From positions 1,578,600 through 1,642,599 of the forward strand of contig VYZI01000086.1 in assembly GCA_013397695.1 (NCBI GenBank): 64,000 nucleotides of DNA. Reading direction: 5' to 3'. Positions 14,901-25,147 of this stretch are shown piece by piece. Source of the DNA: Centropus unirufus. Lineage: Eukaryota > Chordata > Aves > Cuculiformes > Centropidae. Each line of letters starts with the position of its first letter. Position 1 is the stretch's first letter. Made by a program: the position numbers and the translations under genes. The notes beneath the pieces are model-generated. The model worked only from the letters and a program-made list of their open reading frames with translations, did not search any database and had not been told where the DNA came from.

Positions 14901-15835
14901 TCACTCCATCAGAAAAGAGAATTATGAGAGACTGATCTTTATCTGTTGCTTCAATGGCAAAAGTGCAGTATTTACAACTTAAACCACTACCTCTGATAAC
15001 CATCTATGAGTAAAACTATAACTGATTCCTTTGTCGAAAAAGCCACTTCATAGTGATATCTCTGCATATTTTTACTACTGATAAGGCAATGCATCTATGA
15101 AATGTATAGGCATGAATGACGTTTCAAGTAATTTCAAACAATAAGTACATGAACAAAAATCAAACTTTGCTTCTAGACAGTTCACAAAGGGTGAAATTTA
15201 TCCTTGGGCATGGGGGCTGGCACAGAGACATTTCACTTCCCTAAGCTTTCACAAACCTTCAAAACAGTGCTTTAAAGGTAATACAGCACTGCACAGACTT
15301 TGGGCTGGCCTTTTGCTCAGCAGTGAATTTCCTCCATTGTGAATTACATGCGAGAGGAGTTTGATTTTTCACTGGAGAAAAGGACTAAATGAATAGGATA
15401 CATGATTCATTTCAACTAGATATCCTACTTGCAATCAGCACTTATTGTTCCCAGTGCAAGTAAGGTACACTGCCGGGTTGTCATGATATCCTGGAAGGAG
15501 CTATAGAGGTTTGTACATAAAAAGACAAAAACAGGAGGAAGAAGAGATTGGGAGAGGGTATGTTGAGTGGGCTAGTTTTTTCCTAACGCAATGACAAGAG
15601 GAAAGTCTATTACTGAAAGAGCAAGTAACTAAGTGGTGCCTGTGTACGCTTTTACAAGAGTTACAGATCTGCAGGTCTGAAGGAAGCACCCCAAACTTCC
15701 ATGTGAGTGGCATTATACATCATAAATAAGTAAAGGCTATTTTGCTGTACTGAAACTTGAGAAATACTAATATCATATACTGTTCTAGGCACTAGTAAAA
15801 TTGCTTAGAGGTTTGAAATTGAAAAGGTGCTATGA
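5953..15835. other. Unassigned DNA, no gene recognised
   Basis: About 9.9 kb in which the longest open frames (127 codons on - at 7574-7957, 119 codons on - at 11342-11701) have no recognisable motif, signal peptide or repeat structure. I regard them as chance. A stretch at 11038-11105 (GGTCCGTAG…GAGGTCCACAGAAAATAAG) faintly resembles hAT-type short elements but is too degraded to call. No RNA gene or long tandem repeat was seen. Confidence 0.5.
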
Positions 15836-16125
15836 AGGAAAATCTTATACACTCAAGAGATTTGGACTTTGAGGTATGAGGAGAGATTAGTCTGTGCTGG
15901 CCTCTGCAGCCTGAGGAAGAAATGAGGTAAAATTGGAGATTGTCTGAGAGGTAAATGAAATCCCAACACGAACAGATTGAAGGTAGTAAGCTGTTTAAGA
16001 TAGCAGCTAATTTGAAAACAAGATGCCAGGGACTAAAATTGGGATGGAATGGGTTGGTGCACAGGCAATTCAGGCAAAATTGCTTCACAGAAAAGAGTCT
16101 GCAATTTGGCATGGATAGGAAAAGT
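15836..16125 (+). mobile_element. Possible old CR1-family relic
   Basis: Words in order such as GAGGTATGAGGAGAGATTAG, GGCCTCTGCAGCCTGAGGAAG, GCCAGGGACTAAAATTGG and TTCACAGAAAAGAGTC follow the order of the 3' end of old CR1/L3-type LINEs on the + strand. The match is by pattern recognition only and is heavily diverged. It lies just upstream of a better preserved CR1 in the opposite orientation. Confidence 0.35.
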
Positions 16126-16295
16126 CAGCTATGGAAGTGTGTGTTTAGAGGAGGGAGTAGAGTGCAAACCCACTGTGAAAAGGAACAAGGTGTATTTTTG
16201 GACAGGACTAAAATTCAAGATTACAGCCACTAACTGGATTTTTGAGGACATGCTGATATTAGATACTTGTAGATTAGTTAGTCTTTTCTACGTTT

Positions 16296-17250
16296 ATAGA
16301 ATCATTAGGTTGGAAAAACCCTCCGAGATCATCGAGTCCAACCGTACCTGTCTGCAACTAAACCAGACCCTTCTTCTAAATATATCCAGGGATAGTGAGT
16401 CTACCACCTCCCTGGGCAACCTGTTCCAGCACCTGATGACAATTCTGGTGAAAATTATTTTCCTAATGTCTGAACCTCCCCTGGTGCACCTTGAGGCTAT
16501 TCCACCTTGTCCTATTCCCTGTCATTTGGGAGAAGAGAATAGCATCCACCTTTCTGCAACCTCCTTTCAGGCAGTTGTAGGCAGTGATAAAGTCTCCCCT
16601 CAGCCTCCTCTTCTCTGGGCTAAATAACCCCAGTTCAGTCAGCCACTCCTCGTAAGACCTTTCCTCCATCCCCTTCACCAGCTTTATTGTCCTTTTCTAA
16701 AAGCACTCCAGGACCTCAATGTCCTCCTTGTAGTGAGGGGCCCAGAACTGAACACAGGATTCGAGGTGCAGCCTCACCAGTGCTGAGCACAGGGGCAGAA
16801 TCACATCCCTGGCCCTGCTGGCCACGCTGTTTCTGATGTAGGCCAAGATGCCATTGGCTTTCTTAGCCACCTGGGCACACTGCTAGCTCCTGTTCAGTCG
16901 GCTGTCAACCAATACCTCCAGTACCTCCTCATGAATCGCTGGAGCTTTTTTCTACCCTCCCTCCCTGTCCTCTGGCTTGTGAGGCTGAGCACCCAGGGAA
17001 CATCTTTCCTTGCTATTAAAGACTGAGGCAAAGAAGGCATTAAGTACCTCAGTCTTGTCTTTATCCTTGGTCACAATTATTCCCTTTTCATCCACTGAGG
17101 ACTGGAGATTCTCCCTTGTCCTCCTTTTACTAATGATGCATTTGTAGAAAGATTTTTTCTTATCTTTTTCAGAATTGGCAAGTCTGAGTTGAGGACAGAC
17201 TTTAAACAGACTGATATTTTCTCCTAGCATTTAATGTTGTTGAGTCCTTA
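16296..17250 (-). mobile_element. CR1 LINE, antisense, RT core deleted
   Basis: The 3' terminus is at 16296 (ATAGAATCATTAGGTTGG on +) and the antisense 3' UTR and ORF2 end run to about 16920. From about 16950 the sequence jumps to the region just before the reverse transcriptase: a - strand frame of 92 codons (16952-17230) contains KKSFYKCIISKRRTREN and TEVLNAFFASVF, typical of the CR1 ORF2 linker between endonuclease and RT. The fingers and palm, including FADD, are absent between these parts. The antisense copy at 30.5-31.55 kb contains the missing stretch, which makes the gap clear. The 5' boundary is diffuse. It is a dead LINE copy. Confidence 0.88.
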
Positions 17251-20200
17251 TGTCATTTGCAGCGTCATCCAGAGCTCAGGAAGGTTTGTTGAGACTCCTT
17301 CCTTAACTACAACAGGCTTTGGATTGGGCTTCTCTGGTAGAAGTAGAACTTTACTGTTTCCTCAGGTCTGTGGATAGTTTCTCTTTGACTACCAATAAGC
17401 CATTTAAGTGAATTACAGCTGTGGGAGAATACTGCTTTTTTAAGCCTTTTTCTCATCCCAGTGCTGAGTGCCCTTTGAGCCTCCCTTCCTTGCTGATTTC
17501 CTCAGGAGTCTCTAATGGTGTTAACTCATTCAGCTCATGCTTGTGCTACTGCTATCAAGATTTCTAGGCATTGGAATAAAGTTTAACCTTCAGATCTTAA
17601 GAGTCATAGACTAGATTTCTATGGCATCTGCAAGTAAGTAAGTAACAGCAATATTTGCTTCAAAGCACTCAGCAGTAGGTAATTATAAACGTAAACCTTT
17701 TGAGGACCTGTCAGTGCCAATGATCTGTGCTCCGATATTGTGTGTACACTTGCTCTAGTTGTCAAATAGCCACACATAGCCTGTAACGCAGAGAAGCAAA
17801 CCCCCACAACCTCTGACTTGTACTTCATAAGGTAATGAAACAGTTTCATCAACTTACCTACCAGAGGGAATGATGGTATACATGAGCAAGTCTAATATAT
17901 TACATGCAGAAAAGCGCTGCAGTAAACATACCCAAGTCAATATGTCACAAGGTGTGCCTATTTTATTTTCTGGCTTACAGATACAGTAGGAAATAATGCT
18001 GTCATTGCAGTCTTTGAAGGCAACAGATAAACCTCATGTAAGCAGTGCCCACTCGATCCCCCTCCTGTAAAGATATTGAGGAGTAGAAACATTGGTGTAA
18101 TTTAACTGCTTTGTCCTCTGATGAAGCAAAGCGACTATAGACTCAGATAAATCATCTAGACTAGGTTTATAGAGAGTTCTGGTTGAATCTTTTCCTTAAG
18201 GAATGAATGGACAAAAAACATGGTGTACTATGACAATATCCTCCAGATATACATGAATTTGTAGTTTATCTTTCCCTATATGCCCATTAATGCAGTGCAG
18301 AGTAGGAATGAAGCTGTTGGAATGCATAATCTTGACTCTGCATTGATGTATTTGGCTTTGAAAGTCAGAGTATCCTCCTGACTTACCATAGCCTACCAGT
18401 GCAGAATTGTACTCTCTGTATAACTTACTTTACACTCATATTGGTTTGGAAAGAAAAAAAAAAAAAATTATCCATGTTGAGTGGCATTTACCAGTCTATT
18501 GATTAAACTAGAATTATTTCTATAATCAGGTGTTATCTAGTACGAATCCAGATGTAACTGTCATCCTGTCAAAAGTATAAAATATGGGAATACAGAAACT
18601 TGCTGTCCTAATTTATATTAAGTAACAACAGTGATACTCAACTACTTAAAACAATAAACTCAATAGCTGAATCGACTATTAAGCAAGATATTCTGTATTC
18701 AGGGATTATCACCTTTTCATACTACAGCCTATCTCAGAGTATCTTAATTGACACCTCTTTTATGAGATTATTTTTAACTTTTTTACAGCATATATATTGT
18801 TGCAGAATTATGTATTTTCTAAACAAATCAGCAAGTTGACTGAAGCAAAGATACAAAGGTTGTTATTATCTGTTCTGCTATAAATGAGACTAATCAATCA
18901 CATTTTGTCAACAGTAGATTGTGGTGGTAAGGGAATTTTAACCTCTCTTCTGGACTCTGAAAGTTTTCTTTGAGGCTTATTGTAAGTCTGGGCTCCTGGA
19001 AATGGGTGTACCTCTGTGTCAGCTTCATCTGTCCCTGCAACACTGGTTAGGTACTTCGACATTCTAAAGGACAGACTGGCCACTCTGCAGTGCTGTGCAG
19101 AAGTGTCCCTCAGGATGAATTTAGGGCTACATCCAGAGTTTACCTGCAAGAAAAGCCCTATAGCTGCCCTGAGACGGTTGTTCTGGTATACCTGTGAATA
19201 GTGAAGCAGTGGATGTGCAGGGAACAAGATTTTAAGCTCTGCTTCTCCATAGGGTGGGTAGGCCCAGAAGTTGGTACCAGGCATGGAGAGATGGTGATCG
19301 GGCATCTTGCAGCCCCTTTTCATTTCCCCTGTGGAGATATCACAGAACTGATGAGATGCTCTGCAACCCCTCCTAAAAGGCCCCTAGATGGGGAATTATG
19401 ATGCGGAACAGGAAAAAAATCCTCAGAAGACATGTTCCCTGCATCAGACCATGACAGGGTGATTCCTTTTCTTCTTCCCCCATTAGGTTACATGGCACAA
19501 ATATTCAGTTATCAAATCTGTGTACCTCTCAATCTTTTTCCACTGCACATCAGGTTCCTTGGGGAGGCTGTAGCTTCAGTGAGTAAGACTGGGAAATGCC
19601 CCCTTCCCTGTGCAACCTACGCAGGACTATTATATATTCTGTAATGCTATTTCTCAACTCTGGGATGAAATAACTTCTCAGATAATTTCTTTGCTATGCA
19701 CAGATAGGGGACGTAAACCCTAGGTCTGTCCCAGAAAAGCTAGGACACCTCTTGCAAGGACTCCTAGGACACCTGTTGCAAGACCTGGTGCGACTTATGA
19801 TGTCTAAACTCAGCCTGGGCCTGCAAGGGAAAGGCAAAAGCAACCACAGCCTCCTGTCTCCTGTAGCCTGCCTTTCAAAGGCAGTATGCATGCACTGGTA
19901 CATGCTGGTGGCAGACACAAGTTCCAGTTTTGTCTCTGAATGACAACCTGGACACAGCAAAAATAGAGAAGTGTAAAATGATGAGGAAGCAAAAGTAGCT
20001 TCAAAAATCCCTTCTGCACCTTTGCGCAGGCCGCTGGCTGAATCCCAGCATTAGTAGCAGTGATGGTAAGAGAACAGTTTTCTGGGACTAGCTCATTTTC
20101 AGAGCGTCTCTGTCTTTGCACAGCCAGGCAAAGACTGCATATGGCTTAGCACTAGGATGTTTGGGCCCATGTATTTTGTCTGCAAAGCCATCCAAATAAG

Positions 20201-21477
20201 GGTGCGATGGATTCCCCTTCACCTTTCAGTACCAATGGATGCAAAACATGATGCAAGATAGTGTATTTGATAAAATTGTTGGTTTATTTTTGTACCCAAG
20301 TGAATTCCTGAATTTTTAATCTCCCTCCTCAGAAGAGAAGCCTCCTCCTCTGGTGGATATGAACAGTTTGGGGACATGATATGTGGCTTTGTGTGAGTGC
20401 AAAGTTCTATTTTACAGCATTTGAGATGCATAGATCTTCCTGGATTTCCTCTTTCTAGCTTGTTGGAATTTTAATGTTCCAGCCACACTCATTACACGTC
20501 GCCAGGAGATTACTATTTTCACACACAAATCATTGTAGTTGTCTGAGTAAAGAAAATTAAGGGAGGGGCAGGGAAGGGAATCATGCCAAAGAACAGCCAA
20601 CAAGACATCTGACAGACTGACAGCCTCCTTCATTTGTCCTTTTTCTTGAGCTACAAGGGCAGATTTTTAATAGGACCTGCCTGTGAACAAAGAATGAGCA
20701 GACACCTGTGCCTGCTCCTTCCACCACTGCGACCATCCCTCTGGCTTCCAGCCATTATTGTCAGTTGTAAAGGGCTGATATTTGGTTGATGGCTGCAAAG
20801 CACGGGTCCTTCCCCTGGGCAGCCGAGAACATTGATATTTATGCAAAGACTTGATGCTTTTCTGCATGCTGCTTCTCTCTTGGCTTGAAGGAAAATGCTG
20901 CCTAATGTCCTGTTGATGATCTGACTGTTACCCCAGGAACAGGAGCAATTTAAAGAAAAAACAAATTGCTTTGAGGAACCTGGTGACACTGTTAGTGCTT
21001 GGTTTGCAGACTAAACTTGTAGTAGATAAGAATTTCAAACTCATTTATGACTGAGCCATAACTAACTTTGTTCTCATAAATCAGCTAGCTGAGAGTCAAA
21101 CGAGTTGTAGAGGAGATCACTTGCTTGGAAAAACGCTCACTAGTTCTCCCGGATTGATAATGCACAAAAATATCCTACCTGCATTTTTTCTTTCATCTCA
21201 TGCTCTCCCAGTTGAGTTAGATCACGTTGGCAACACCTTAATTTGACTCATGTCTTCATATAAAATATATATTAGTGCCATATCAGTTCACTTAGACCTT
21301 CCCAGTAAGCCAACAAGGTCCAGAAAACCAGGCAAAATATTGCATGATGGATGACAAACAGAAAGAGAATAATAATTATAGGAATGCAGTCTTAACTTAA
21401 ATGTATGCACAGTCATAACTGCTCTATCCTAACAAAAAAATTGGAAGAGGTTCATTGAAGGACAAAAACAATGACTG
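17251..21477. other. Unassigned DNA, no gene recognised
   Basis: Contains an A-rich run near 18451-18469 and a moderately GC-richer part at about 19.0-20.9 kb. A 141-codon frame on - (18898-19323) and several shorter overlapping frames show no recognisable domain, signal peptide or transmembrane pattern. No splice-consistent exon series or RNA gene was identified. Confidence 0.5.
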
Positions 21478-21745
21478 GGGGTATGGAAAACCTTTCATAT
21501 GAAAAACATCATGCTAAAACTACTCAGCTTAGACAGGAAACCAATGAAGAGACTTATAAAGATATATCAAATCCTGTCTAGTGTAACACAGGTTTCTGAA
21601 TATATTCAAGTAAATTGAAAAGCAGCAATTTCCAGACTGATCAAATAAACCCCTTTTCACACAGGAGGTAATTAAACCATGGAACTCTGTGCTTCAAGGC
21701 GCCAGGGAGGTCAGGGATTCAGCCGGACTGTAAAAACATAGGATT
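21478..21745 (+). mobile_element. L3-like / ancient CR1 3'-end relic
   Basis: The order of words matches the conserved 3' part of L3/ancient CR1 ORF2: GGTATGGAAAACCTTTCATA, AAAACTACTCAGCTTAGA, then AATAAACCCCTTTTCACACA, then TTAAACCATGGAACTCTGTG, then a TTCAGCCGGACTGTAAAAA end. Divergence is high, consistent with an insertion far older than the other CR1 copies here. It lies directly upstream of the retroviral region, so the provirus probably inserted beside or into it. Confidence 0.6.
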
Positions 21746-22029
21746 TCTGTCTGGTAACAAGGCTTTCCAGACTCAAAATAACTAGCACTCATATGTTTAA
21801 GGTATTAACATCTGTATTGCAGGGAACAGAGTAGGCATAGCCTTTCCTGGATAGGAGCGGGAGGTGCTGCCTTTTGTTTTCTTATGCTTGTTTCTGAGAC
21901 TTTTTCCTCTAGCTCCTAAAGCCAGGTTGCTAGTGGGGCTCGGCCACCTACCTGCCTGATGAGAACGATAACGATGCCCCCTTGGAGGCTTAGATCACTC
22001 CCCAGGACATCGACCCATGCTGAGGAGCT

Positions 22030-22103
22030 TGAGTATACCAGGGGACATCGCCAGAGTTTTTCTAGTACCTTCTGTGCTTGCCCTGTCTTATTCCGCTAAA
22101 TCA
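22030..22103 (+). mobile_element. 5' LTR R-U5 remnant of the provirus
   Basis: Two anchors are shared in order with the 3' LTR. The first is ACATCGCCAG (22045-22054) versus ACATCCGCCAG (30075-30085). The second is the 17-nt GTCTTATTCCGCTAAAT (22085-22101 versus 30128-30144), followed by CA. A TATA-like GTATACC lies near 22032-22038. The sequence ends right before the primer binding site, as U5 should. Between and upstream of the anchors I cannot align the two LTRs, and I cannot place a U3 or a 5' boundary. The upstream border of the provirus is therefore unknown. Confidence 0.5.
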
Positions 22104-22106
22104 GTT

Positions 22107-22124
22107 TGGCGAGCCGGGCAGGAG
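22107..22124 (+). promoter_or_regulatory. Retroviral primer binding site, tRNA-Arg type
   Basis: TGGCGAGCCGGGCAGGAG begins three bases after the CA end of U5. It equals the complement of the 3' end of vertebrate tRNA-Arg(ACG) including CCA at 16 of 18 positions, with mismatches at positions 10 and 12. The position and the leading TGG are what a minus-strand primer site requires. The tRNA assignment comes from my knowledge of the tRNA sequence and was not tested against a tRNA set. Confidence 0.7.
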
Positions 22125-23126
22125 ACCCTCTCTGTCCGGCTGCAGGACCGCTTGGGGTGGAACATTCTAGGCGCCGCCGGGCAGTTTCTCCGGAGAATCT
22201 CCCATCCCCAGCTGATCTGCAGAGGGAGAGACGGACCAGCGGATAAGGTATGTAATTTGGGAATACCTGCAGGGTGTTAAAGGGGAAGAGAGTAAGCCAT
22301 GCATGGGACGCCTCAAGCGATGACGAGGGGGAGTCTTAGAGCTTTCCAAGACCCTATAAGCCGTAAGGAGGAGATGCATACTTCTAGCACGTGGTGAGGC
22401 GGCTATATTGCTCGCCCCTGGGAAAGGGGAATTAGCTAATTAGCTGGTAATGGTGTGGTAACTTGGGTGCTCCACACTGGGAGAGCGGGAGCACTGTATG
22501 GCATAGCTATCATCGTGTACATTTGTTTTAAGTGGTCCGTCCCGGTACCGTGTCTATTTTAACATCGCTAAGAGCTCATTTTAAGCTTAATTCGATTGCT
22601 GTGAAGTGCTTGTATTAGAGCATGTGGTAGTGTGAGATGCGCGCGGAGCGAGTGTGGAGTTTTCTGTGCTTTGTGCGGGGTTTGGTGCGGAGTGCTGGAG
22701 TTTAGCAGGAATTTAAAACTTTCTGCGCCAGAGAGAGGGAGGCACGGACATGGGGGGAAGGACTGTGCTGGGGGAACTGGAGCCGCTGACCTTCGGGCTG
22801 AGGGCCGGGTGCGCTGGCCGGTTCATCACTGAGCGGTTTTCAAGGTTACGCTGCTGGAGCTAGGGAGGACAGACAGGGGGTCAGGATTCTGCCGGCTGTG
22901 CAAACGGATCAGGTTTGGATGTTTAGATTATCAGAAGGTTTTACTGTGGGGTTCAGTTAGGCTAGGATCTCTTTATTGCCCCGAGTGATTATAATCTGTG
23001 GACAGGAATTGCTGGTGTTGTCAGACTTTTTGGGAAGTCCCTGAGAACTTGGGGAACGAACTATTTGTAGGTGTTTAAAAGGGTTTGCGTGGAAGTTAGA
23101 GAAAAGGACAGTCAGAGAATAGTATA
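22125..23126 (+). other. Proviral leader (untranslated, packaging region)
   Basis: About 1 kb between the primer site and the gag start, long for a gammaretrovirus-like leader. The first 250 bases are unusually CpG-rich compared with the surrounding host DNA (GGCGCCGCCGGG near 22170, GACGGACCAGCGG near 22230), as is a second patch near 22636-22850 (GCGCGCGGAGCGAG). It carries a strong splice donor at 22247/22248. Open frames in it (such as 22017-22280 and 22632-22832) show no retroviral protein similarity. The packaging signal is expected here but cannot be pinpointed. Confidence 0.6.
22245..22253 (+). promoter_or_regulatory. Candidate major splice donor
   Basis: AAG|GTATGT, a near-consensus 5' splice site about 120 bases downstream of the primer binding site. 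This is where simple retroviruses place the donor for the spliced env message. Use is inferred. Confidence 0.5.
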
Positions 23127-23238
23127 ATGGGGGGAAAACCAAGCAAAGAATTTCCCCAGGCAAGTCCCTTAGGATGCATATTAAAGCACTGGAAGGAATT
23201 GGCGGGAGGGCGGGGGCCAGGAGGCTCAATTGGTGAGC

Positions 23239-23265
23239 AACTCCTTGCTCACTAAGCAAGGAGTT
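23239..23265 (+). repeat. Perfect 11-bp hairpin containing the gag stop
   Basis: Arms AACTCCTTGCT (23239-23249) and AGCAAGGAGTT (23255-23265) are exact reverse complements around the 5-nt loop CACTA. The gag frame ends at TAA 23253-23255, inside the loop and first stem base. This could be a snap-back duplication that broke gag, or a structural RNA element. Confidence 0.6.
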
Positions 23266-23545
23266 AACGATGTTTTGCAATCTGCGCTGGCCTCTAGAGA
23301 GAGGGAATTTAAAAGAGGGAAAAGGCAAGGTGAAGAGGTGCTGTTCTGCATGTAACATAGGGCAGAGGGGTCCAAGCGCCTCTACGGGAGGCGGTGGGAG
23401 CGGGTGGGAGTGCTGTGTTGATTGGAGTATAGAATCATGGGAAAGAAAAGGAAAAGGCTATAGAGTGGATCCTGTAGGAGTGGCAAATGCTTGAGGGACG
23501 AGTTGATTGATGAGGCTTGGAAGGTATTTAGCAATAGGGAGGATC

Positions 23546-23591
23546 GGAAAAAGGATAGGAGAGCTCTAGGAAAAAGGATAGGAGAGCTCTA
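23546..23591 (+). repeat. 23-nt tandem duplication in gag
   Basis: The unit at 23546-23568 (starts GGAAAAAGGATAGGAGAGCT) is repeated exactly at 23569-23591. Its length is not a multiple of three, so it shifts the frame upstream of the nucleocapsid part. The two copies are identical, so the duplication is probably recent relative to the general decay. Confidence 0.85.
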
Positions 23592-23822
23592 GTAGCGGCT
23601 TTACAGAAGAGCGGAGCTCTAATGAGAGTTGAAACAAGAACCTCCGGAAATAAAGACCTCTGGAGGCCCCTTTTAGGGGTCAATCAGTATGCATGGTGTA
23701 ACGCAGGACACTGAGGGAACGATTGTCCCTAAAAGAGGCAGGAAAGCAGGAGGAATATGAGGATCCCCATAACCCAAGCCCCGACAGAACATGAAGACTG
23801 ATGAGGAACTGGGGAATCCACC

Positions 23823-24119
23823 CTAGCGGATCCGCTGGTTATAATAAAGCTAGGGGAACAAAAACAAGGGGTCGAATTTTTAGTGGATACTGGTGCAGTG
23901 TTTTCAATGTTGAATCAAGCTTTGACGCCTATGGATAACGACTTGGTAACGGTAAAGGGAGCTACTGGCCAAAGTGAAAAGGCATACTTTCTCGAACCTT
24001 TAAAGTTTGAATTGGGAAAGCAGTTGGGGATTCATAAATTTTTATATATGCCAAACTCACCAAAGCCGTTATTGGGGCGAAACATATTAGAAAAATTGGA
24101 AGCGGAAGTGAAATTTGGA
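23823..24119 (+). pseudogene. pro: Retroviral aspartic protease (pro) fragment
   Basis: In the same frame as gag, the sequence reads DPLVIIKLGEQ and then GVEFLVDTGAVFSML, the active-site region of a retropepsin (LVDTGA, catalytic Asp at 23886-23888). The C-terminal conserved PLLGRNIL block is at 24066-24089, matching the GRD/N motif of the family. About 99 codons are open, close to a full-length protease, so this is the best kept part upstream of env. The frame diverges from the RT frame at about 24117, where one base too many or too few separates protease from RT. The product would cleave the Gag-Pol precursor. It is no longer connected to a functional gag or pol. Confidence 0.85.
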
Positions 24120-25147
24120 AGATGGAATAGAATTTAAAGTGGGAGGTGACCAGTTAATTGAACTTATAAGTTTAGCTCTCATAAGTCCCTCTGAAGAAAT
24201 GAGAGTGCCAAAGGGAGTGGAGGACCGAGTATTCCCTGGGGTGTGGGCCACCAGAATGCCTGGCAAGGCAAAAACAGCCTTACCCATGACAGTTAAAATT
24301 AAACCAGGAATTAAGCCAGTGAGAGTGAAGCAATATCTTTTGAAGTTAGAAGATAGAAAAGGGATTTGCGCAATCATAGAGCGATTTTTGAAATATGGAT
24401 TACTGGTAGAATGCGAATCTGAATATAACACTCCCATATTACCAGTAAAGAAATCAGATGGGAAATATAGAGTAGTTCAGGACCTTAGCGCCATAAACAA
24501 AATAACTGAGGATTTATACCCTGTAGTGGCCAATCCATATACTTTGATGACAAAACTGAAACCTGAATTGGCCTGGTTTACCATGCTGGATTAAAAGGAT
24601 GCCTTCTTCTGCCTACCTTTGAGCCCTGAGAGTCAATTACTGTTTGCCTTTGTGTAGGAGAATCCAGAGACAGGGAGAAAAACGCAACTTACATAGACTG
24701 TGCTCCCACAAGGTTTTAAGAGTAGCCCCACTCTCTTTGGCAACCTGCTGGCTAAAGATTTAGAGCAATGGGAACGACCATCTGGGGCTGGAACAGTGTA
24801 GTAGTATGTGGAAGACCTCTTAGTAGCCACTGGAACAGAGGAGCAAAATATAACATGGACTGTAAGCTTATTGAATTTTCATGGACTAAGTGGTTACTGA
24901 GTTTCTCCACAGAAAGCTCAAATAGCCCGGCAAAGGGTGACATATCTAGGATATGAAGTCACAGCTGGTGAACGGACCCTGGGAGCAGCACAGAAGGAGA
25001 CCATCTGCTAGACTCCTAGACCACAAACAGTTTAGGAACTCTGTACTTTCCTGGGGATGACAGGTTGGTGTCGGTTATGGATTTATTATTATGGTCTTTT
25101 GGTGAAGCCACTCTGAACTTTTAAAGAGTGCCTCAAAGAATCTTGTT
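24115..25147 (+). pseudogene. pol: Reverse transcriptase domain of pol, broken
   Basis: The frame from 24115 is open for 160 codons and shows gammaretrovirus-type RT: KPGIKPVRVKQY, an SEYNTPILPVKK region, KYRVVQDLSAINK, and the first catalytic Asp in FTMLD (24589-24591). TAA follows at 24592. The same frame then shows KDAFFCLPL, VLPQGFKSSPTLFGNLL and the catalytic box at 24805-24816, which reads Tyr-Val-Glu-Asp instead of Tyr-Val-Asp-Asp. Further in-frame stops are at 24655, 24694, 24802, 24898, 25009, 25033 and 25114. YLGYEVTAGERTLG and LCTFLGMTG mark the thumb/connection. Frame changes lie near 24117 and just before 25148. The enzyme copied viral RNA into DNA; this copy cannot be translated or active. 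Confidence 0.9.

Larger units (their letters stand above)
23127..23822 (+). pseudogene. gag: gag remnant: MA start and nucleocapsid end only
   Basis: The ATG at 23127 starts Met-Gly-Gly-Lys, a myristoylation-type start, followed by SPLGCILKHWKEL, typical of gammaretroviral matrix proteins. The frame closes at TAA 23253-23255 after 42 codons. Further on, the same frame (23592-23735) resembles the basic end of gag and a CCHC zinc knuckle: Tyr stands at the first Cys position (23688), then Cys 23697, His 23709, an in-frame TGA 23712 and Cys 23724. Only about 0.7 kb separates the ATG from protease, against roughly 1.5 kb in a full gag. No capsid or major homology region is recognisable, so most of gag is deleted. 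A 23-nt tandem duplication at 23546-23591 adds a frameshift. Gag shares a frame with pro, the gammaretroviral arrangement. Confidence 0.72.

Noticed and set aside
16049..16627. 192-codon open frame on the + strand
   Set aside because: It starts in the unclear relic upstream and then runs antisense through the CR1 3' end. Its peptide is a reverse-strand reading of a LINE, not a gene.
18898..19323. 141-codon frame on the - strand
   Set aside because: No motif or domain and no supporting context.
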